NCBI GenBank assembly: GCA_034437455.1
Contig: DAOTUB010000109.1
Coordinates: forward strand, 1 to 8,311
Length of the DNA: 8,311 nucleotides
Direction: 5' to 3'
Origin: DAOTUB01 sp034437455
Lineage (GTDB): Bacteria > Chloroflexota > Anaerolineae > B4-G1
A program made the position numbers and the translations under genes. Positions 5,717-8,311 of this stretch are shown in pieces; within the stretch, counting starts at the first letter, position 1, and each line of letters opens with the position of its first letter. Below the pieces are notes generated by a model. It was not told where the DNA came from. It saw only the letters and a list, made by a program, of their open reading frames with translations, and did no database searches.

Positions 5717-6229
5717 ATGAAAGAATCTAGAGTGATGCGCGGAGAGTTGGTTGTGCTGCTCTGCGTTTTGTTGACGGCGTGCAGCCCCCGACTTTTACAA
5801 TCGGACGTCACGCCTGTGAATACATTTCCTCCTCCCTCTCCCACGCCCACGCTGCCGGTCAATCAGACACAGACAGAAGCGAACGCCCAAGACAACGCCA
5901 GAGAGCGCGATGACGGGTACGTACACATCACGCCGTCGGAATTGGCATTGATGCTGGAGGACAAGGATTTTCTGTTGATCAACACCCATGCCCCGTATGG
6001 TTTCGAGATCGAACAGACAGATGCGCATATCCCGCTCGACCAAGACGGTCAGTGGTTGCACCATTACCCGGCCGACAAGACCGCCAAGATCGTGCTGTAT
6101 TGCCGCAGCGCCAATTGGTCCGTCATCGCGGCCGAGAAACTGGTCGCGGCCGGCTATAGCAACGTGTGGCATCTGGACGGCGGGATGGCCGCATGGCACG
6201 CAGACGGATTGCCGTTAATGACACAGTGA
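5717..6229 (+). CDS. Rhodanese-domain lipoprotein
   Basis: This 170-residue protein is predicted to be a lipid-anchored external sulfurtransferase or sulfane-sulfur handling protein. Residues 10-21 are hydrophobic and L19-T-A-C22 is a good lipobox, so C22 is the likely lipidated residue after cleavage. A Pro/Thr-rich spacer (about 31-55) leads to the rhodanese domain (about 68-168). The active-site loop is C129-R-S-A-N-W-S and the C-terminal signature is V-W-H-L-D-G-G-M-A-A-W. The usual acidic residue of the early L-I-D-V-R motif is changed (L-L-I-N-T-H), as in a known external rhodanese subgroup. Of the possible ATGs at 5699, 5717 and 5735, 5717 has a usable ribosome site (GGACGGG, 5705-5711) and a proper signal peptide. 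Placement after CcdA suggests that reduced thiols regenerate it or remove its bound sulfur. The physiological sulfur donor is not known. Confidence 0.88.
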   Translation: MKESRVMRGELVVLLCVLLTACSPRLLQSDVTPVNTFPPPSPTPTLPVNQTQTEANAQDNARERDDGYVHITPSELALMLEDKDFLLINTHAPYGFEIEQTDAHIPLDQDGQWLHHYPADKTAKIVLYCRSANWSVIAAEKLVAAGYSNVWHLDGGMAAWHADGLPLMTQ

Positions 6230-6240
6230 GGAGCATAGCG

Positions 6241-6453
6241 TTGACCCAAACAGAACCATCATCCCACCCGTGCCGTTTGTGGCTGACGTTGGAGGGATCA
6301 GAGATTATCGAGTTGAAACAAGTGATAATGGACCGCGACGTGGGAGGAACGAGAGCGTTTTTCCAACGCGTCGTAGCGCCGCGCGTGCGGCGGGCGGCCG
6401 AGCGGCGCGGGATTGCCATCGACGCGTCTTTTCAAAAACTCGAGGAGTGCTGA
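6241..6453 (+). CDS. Unrecognised 70-residue protein with TTG start
   Basis: I do not recognise this family. The frame starts at TTG 6241, supported by GAGGAG at 6228-6233 seven bases upstream; that site overlaps the rhodanese stop codon. The protein has a short beta-like N-terminal stretch (C11-R-L-W-L-T-L) followed by a strongly charged helical region with many arginines around 40-56. It ends in L-E-E-C, so the very last residue is a cysteine (C70). There is no signal peptide or membrane segment, which makes it likely cytoplasmic. The charge pattern and the E-I-I-E-L-K-Q-V-I-M-D-R-D segment look like a real folded protein, not a random frame. It is placed between the envelope redox genes and a cytoplasmic flavoprotein, so an adaptor or small regulatory role is possible but unsupported. 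Confidence 0.6.
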   Translation: MTQTEPSSHPCRLWLTLEGSEIIELKQVIMDRDVGGTRAFFQRVVAPRVRRAAERRGIAIDASFQKLEEC

Positions 6454-6457
6454 GGAT

Positions 6458-6505
6458 ATGTCGCAACATCAGACGATCTGTACCGTATCGGGCGTTATTG
6501 CATGA
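6458..6505 (+). CDS. Possible 15-codon upstream ORF coupled to the flavoprotein gene
   Basis: An ATG at 6458 opens 15 codons (M-S-Q-H-Q-T-I-C-T-V-S-G-V-I-A) and stops at TGA 6503-6505, overlapping the flavoprotein ATG at 6502 as ATGA. GAGGAG at 6442-6447 lies ten bases upstream and a closer GAGG sits at 6452-6455. The flavoprotein itself has no visible ribosome site, so ribosomes finishing this peptide could restart there. So short an ORF can arise by chance, and it is not conserved evidence of a peptide function. Confidence 0.3.
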   Translation: MSQHQTICTVSGVIA

Positions 6506-7038
6506 AAGTCTTGTACGTTTCGGGAAGCCCCAGAAAAAAGAGCAACACGGATTATCTGCTGGAACTCATGTTGTCCATAACCGGTGGCCAGTTTGTCAAG
6601 CTGGTCGATTATCAAATCGAACCATGTAAATCTTGTTGGGCTTGCCTGAGGTTAGACGAGTGCGCGGTTGACGATGACATGAGCAACGTTCTGATACCGA
6701 TGCTCCTTGCGGCCGACGCGGTCGTCTTGGGCAGCCCGGTATATTTCAATAACGTCTCTGCGCAGCTCAAAGCTTTTATCGATCGCAGTTGGTCCCTCAG
6801 AGGCAAGCTCAAGAATAAAATCGGTGGCGCCGTCGTGGTGGGAAGAAAATACGGTGCCGAAAGCGCCATCATGGCGATCAATGCATTTTTCCTCAAGCAT
6901 GAGATGATCCCGGCGAATAGAGGTATTTGCGGCATCGCATTCAATCCAAGAGATGTACAACAAGATCTGGAAGCGGTACAAGCAGCCAAGAGGCTTTCCG
7001 AGCGGATCATGGAACTCGGAAAGATATTGCGAGTATAG
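6502..7038 (+). CDS. Iron-sulfur flavoprotein-like / NADPH-dependent FMN reductase family protein
   Basis: This 178-residue flavodoxin-fold protein should bind FMN and probably one [4Fe-4S] cluster, passing electrons between ferredoxin-type and other carriers. The start M-K-V-L-Y-V-S-G-S-P-R-K-K-S-N-T is the classic phosphate-binding loop of the family. C42-K-S-C45-W-A-C48 with C54 reproduces the compact cysteine cluster motif (CX2CX2CX5C) of iron-sulfur flavoproteins. G-S-P-V-Y-F-N-N-V-S-A-Q-L-K at about 77-90 is the second flavin-contact segment. It is slightly shorter than the usual size of about 190 residues. No good ribosome site precedes the ATG, but the start is fixed by the conserved N-terminus. 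Codon use is visibly more AT-rich than in the AOR or desulfurase genes, hinting at a separate origin. A link to the AOR electron chain is inferred. Confidence 0.87.
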   Translation: MKVLYVSGSPRKKSNTDYLLELMLSITGGQFVKLVDYQIEPCKSCWACLRLDECAVDDDMSNVLIPMLLAADAVVLGSPVYFNNVSAQLKAFIDRSWSLRGKLKNKIGGAVVVGRKYGAESAIMAINAFFLKHEMIPANRGICGIAFNPRDVQQDLEAVQAAKRLSERIMELGKILRV

Positions 7039-7091
7039 TCGAGGCATATTGTCAGGCGTTGTAGCCCACGTATTTGGTGAGGGGAAGCGAA

Positions 7092-8252
7092 ATGACGATC
7101 TATCTGGATAATGCGGCCACAAGTTGGCCCAAGCCAGAAACCGTCTACCAGGCGGTGGATCATTTTATGCGCCAGGTGGGCGCGACGCCCGGAAGAGGCG
7201 GTCACCGGCGCGAGGAAGAGGCGCTGCGCATCGCCGATGAGGCCCGCCAGGCCCTGGCCCGGCTATTCAATGCCCCCGACCCACAGGGCGTGGTTTTCAC
7301 AATGAACGCCACCCAGGCCATCAACATGGCACTCAAGGGACTGCTGCGGCCCGGCGACCACGTGCTCACGTCGTCCATCGAGCACAACGCCGTTTGGCGT
7401 CCGCTCAAGGCGCTGGAGCGGCAGGGCGTGCACATCACCGCCGTCCCTTGTGCCCGCGACGGCACACTCGACCCGAACGACGTCAAAGTAGCCCTACGTC
7501 CCAACACCCGGCTGGTGGCGATGGTGCACGGCTCCAACGTGCTGGGCACGATCCTGCCCATCGACGCGGTGGGCGATATCTGCCAGAGGCGAGGCGTCCC
7601 GTTCTTGGTGGATGCAGCCCAGACGGCCGGGGCGTATCCGATTGATATGCAGGCGATGGGGATTGACCTGCTGGCCTTTGCCGGACACAAAGGGCTGTAC
7701 GGACCGCATGGCACGGGCGGCCTGGTGGCGCGCCCTGGCATCGAGTTGGAGACGTGGGTCGAGGGCGGGTCGGGCGTCGAGTCGGCCTCGGAGACAATGC
7801 CGGAAGCGCTGCCGGCACGGCTGGAGGCGGGCACGCAGAACGCGGCCGGCATCGCCGGGCTATTGGAGGGTGTCCGCTTTGTGCTGGAACAGGGAGTGGA
7901 GCGCATCCGCGCCCACGAGATGGCGGTGACCGGGCTGTTGATTCAGGAATTGCAGGCCATACCGGGATTGACGATTTTGGGACCGGATGACAACTCGACC
8001 GAACTCGCCCAAGTCCTGGCGCGGCGCACGGCCGTCGTCTCGGTCACCGTTGAGGGTTATATGCCCGACCAACTAGCGACCGTGTTGGATCAGGTGTTCG
8101 ACGTGGCCACCCGCGCAGGCCTGCATTGCGCGCCCCAGGCGCACCGCACGGCGGGGACGCTGGATTACGGCGCGCTGCGCTTTAGCCCCGGCTATTTCAC
8201 CACTGCTGAGGATGTCCGCCACGCCGTCGAATCCCTGCGGGAGATTGTGTAG
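7092..8252 (+). CDS. Cysteine desulfurase family PLP enzyme (class V aminotransferase fold)
   Basis: This 386-residue enzyme is predicted to remove sulfur (or selenium) from cysteine (or selenocysteine) and pass it on as a persulfide. The start I-Y-L-D-N-A-A-T-S-W-P-K-P-E and the P-G-R-G-G-H motif place it in the NifS/SufS-related branch often labelled cysteine desulfurase family protein. The PLP lysine is K200 in A-G-H-K-G-L-Y-G-P. The sulfur-accepting cysteine is C346 in G-L-H-C-A-P-Q-A-H, and L-R-F-S-P-G-Y-F-T-T follows. A GAGGGGA ribosome site at 7079-7085 selects the ATG at 7092 over an in-frame TTG at 7074. In this locus it is a natural donor for the MoaD-like carrier. Relatives of this branch are known beside selenium-dependent molybdenum hydroxylase genes, so selenium use remains an alternative. 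Family and catalytic residues are clear; the substrate and acceptor are inferred. Confidence 0.92.
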   Translation: MTIYLDNAATSWPKPETVYQAVDHFMRQVGATPGRGGHRREEEALRIADEARQALARLFNAPDPQGVVFTMNATQAINMALKGLLRPGDHVLTSSIEHNAVWRPLKALERQGVHITAVPCARDGTLDPNDVKVALRPNTRLVAMVHGSNVLGTILPIDAVGDICQRRGVPFLVDAAQTAGAYPIDMQAMGIDLLAFAGHKGLYGPHGTGGLVARPGIELETWVEGGSGVESASETMPEALPARLEAGTQNAAGIAGLLEGVRFVLEQGVERIRAHEMAVTGLLIQELQAIPGLTILGPDDNSTELAQVLARRTAVVSVTVEGYMPDQLATVLDQVFDVATRAGLHCAPQAHRTAGTLDYGALRFSPGYFTTAEDVRHAVESLREIV

Positions 8253-8259
8253 GTGTAAA

Positions 8260-8311
8260 ATGGCCAAGCAGCGCATCGAAAAGACGCTGATCGTGCTGGA
8301 TGAGGACGAGG
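8260..8311 (+). CDS. Start of a further gene, cut by the window end
   Basis: An ATG at 8260 lies seven bases after the desulfurase stop and opens 17 codons to the edge (M-A-K-Q-R-I-E-K-T-L-I-V-L-D-E-D-E). A weak AGGTG is present at 8251-8255. The fragment looks like a basic N-terminus followed by one strand and an acidic turn. That is too little to name a family. Its spacing suggests that it continues the same transcription unit. Confidence 0.5.
   Translation, partial: MAKQRIEKTLIVLDEDE

Noticed and set aside
7039..7091. Promoter-like TTGTCA (7050) and TATTTG (7071) before the desulfurase
   Set aside because: The spacing of 15 bases and the poor -10 match make it weak; short operon spacing explains expression without it.
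1..8311. CRISPR array, tRNA/rRNA gene, insertion sequence or transposase
   Set aside because: No regularly spaced repeats, no tRNA-like cloverleaf and no transposase-like protein were seen on either strand.

Overview
The window is one dense, single-strand block (all genes on +) from what is probably an anaerobic or microaerophilic bacterium. Chloroflexota (Anaerolineae-like) is my best guess. The reasons are the GC-rich coding sequence, the Pro/Thr-rich spacers in all three exported redox proteins, and the mix of gene families. This assignment is an inference from style, not from a marker gene.

Layout. Positions 1-128 hold no gene but carry a long interrupted palindrome (18-92) over a sigma70-like promoter. 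Next is an exported thioredoxin fused to a DsbD/CcdA-like membrane domain (129-1538). A 122-base spacer with potential RNA structure (1539-1660) precedes a tungsten/molybdenum enzyme cassette: a four-cluster ferredoxin (1661-2047), an aldehyde:ferredoxin oxidoreductase (AOR) family catalytic subunit (2064-3902) and a MoaD/ThiS-type sulfur carrier (3899-4123) whose start overlaps the AOR stop. A short glutaredoxin-like ORF of uncertain integrity follows (4125-4367). Then comes a second thiol-redox set: a membrane-anchored thioredoxin (4400-4984), a six-helix CcdA (4989-5663) and a rhodanese lipoprotein (5717-6229). The rest is an unrecognised 70-residue protein with a TTG start (6241-6453), an iron-sulfur flavoprotein-like reductase (6502-7038), a class V aminotransferase-fold cysteine desulfurase (7092-8252), and the first codons of another gene (8260-8311).

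How the parts may work together. The ferredoxin and AOR resemble the AorA/AorB electron-transfer and catalytic pair. The MoaD-like protein is the expected sulfur donor for the dithiolene of the pterin cofactor, and the cysteine desulfurase could charge that sulfur carrier. Outside the membrane, two thioredoxin modules, two CcdA-type electron conduits and a rhodanese form a thiol/sulfane-sulfur relay drawing electrons from the cytoplasm. Co-location of these two halves suggests a unit linking envelope sulfur (or selenium) redox chemistry to a tungstopterin oxidoreductase. Each family is recognisable on its own. The combined system is my inference.
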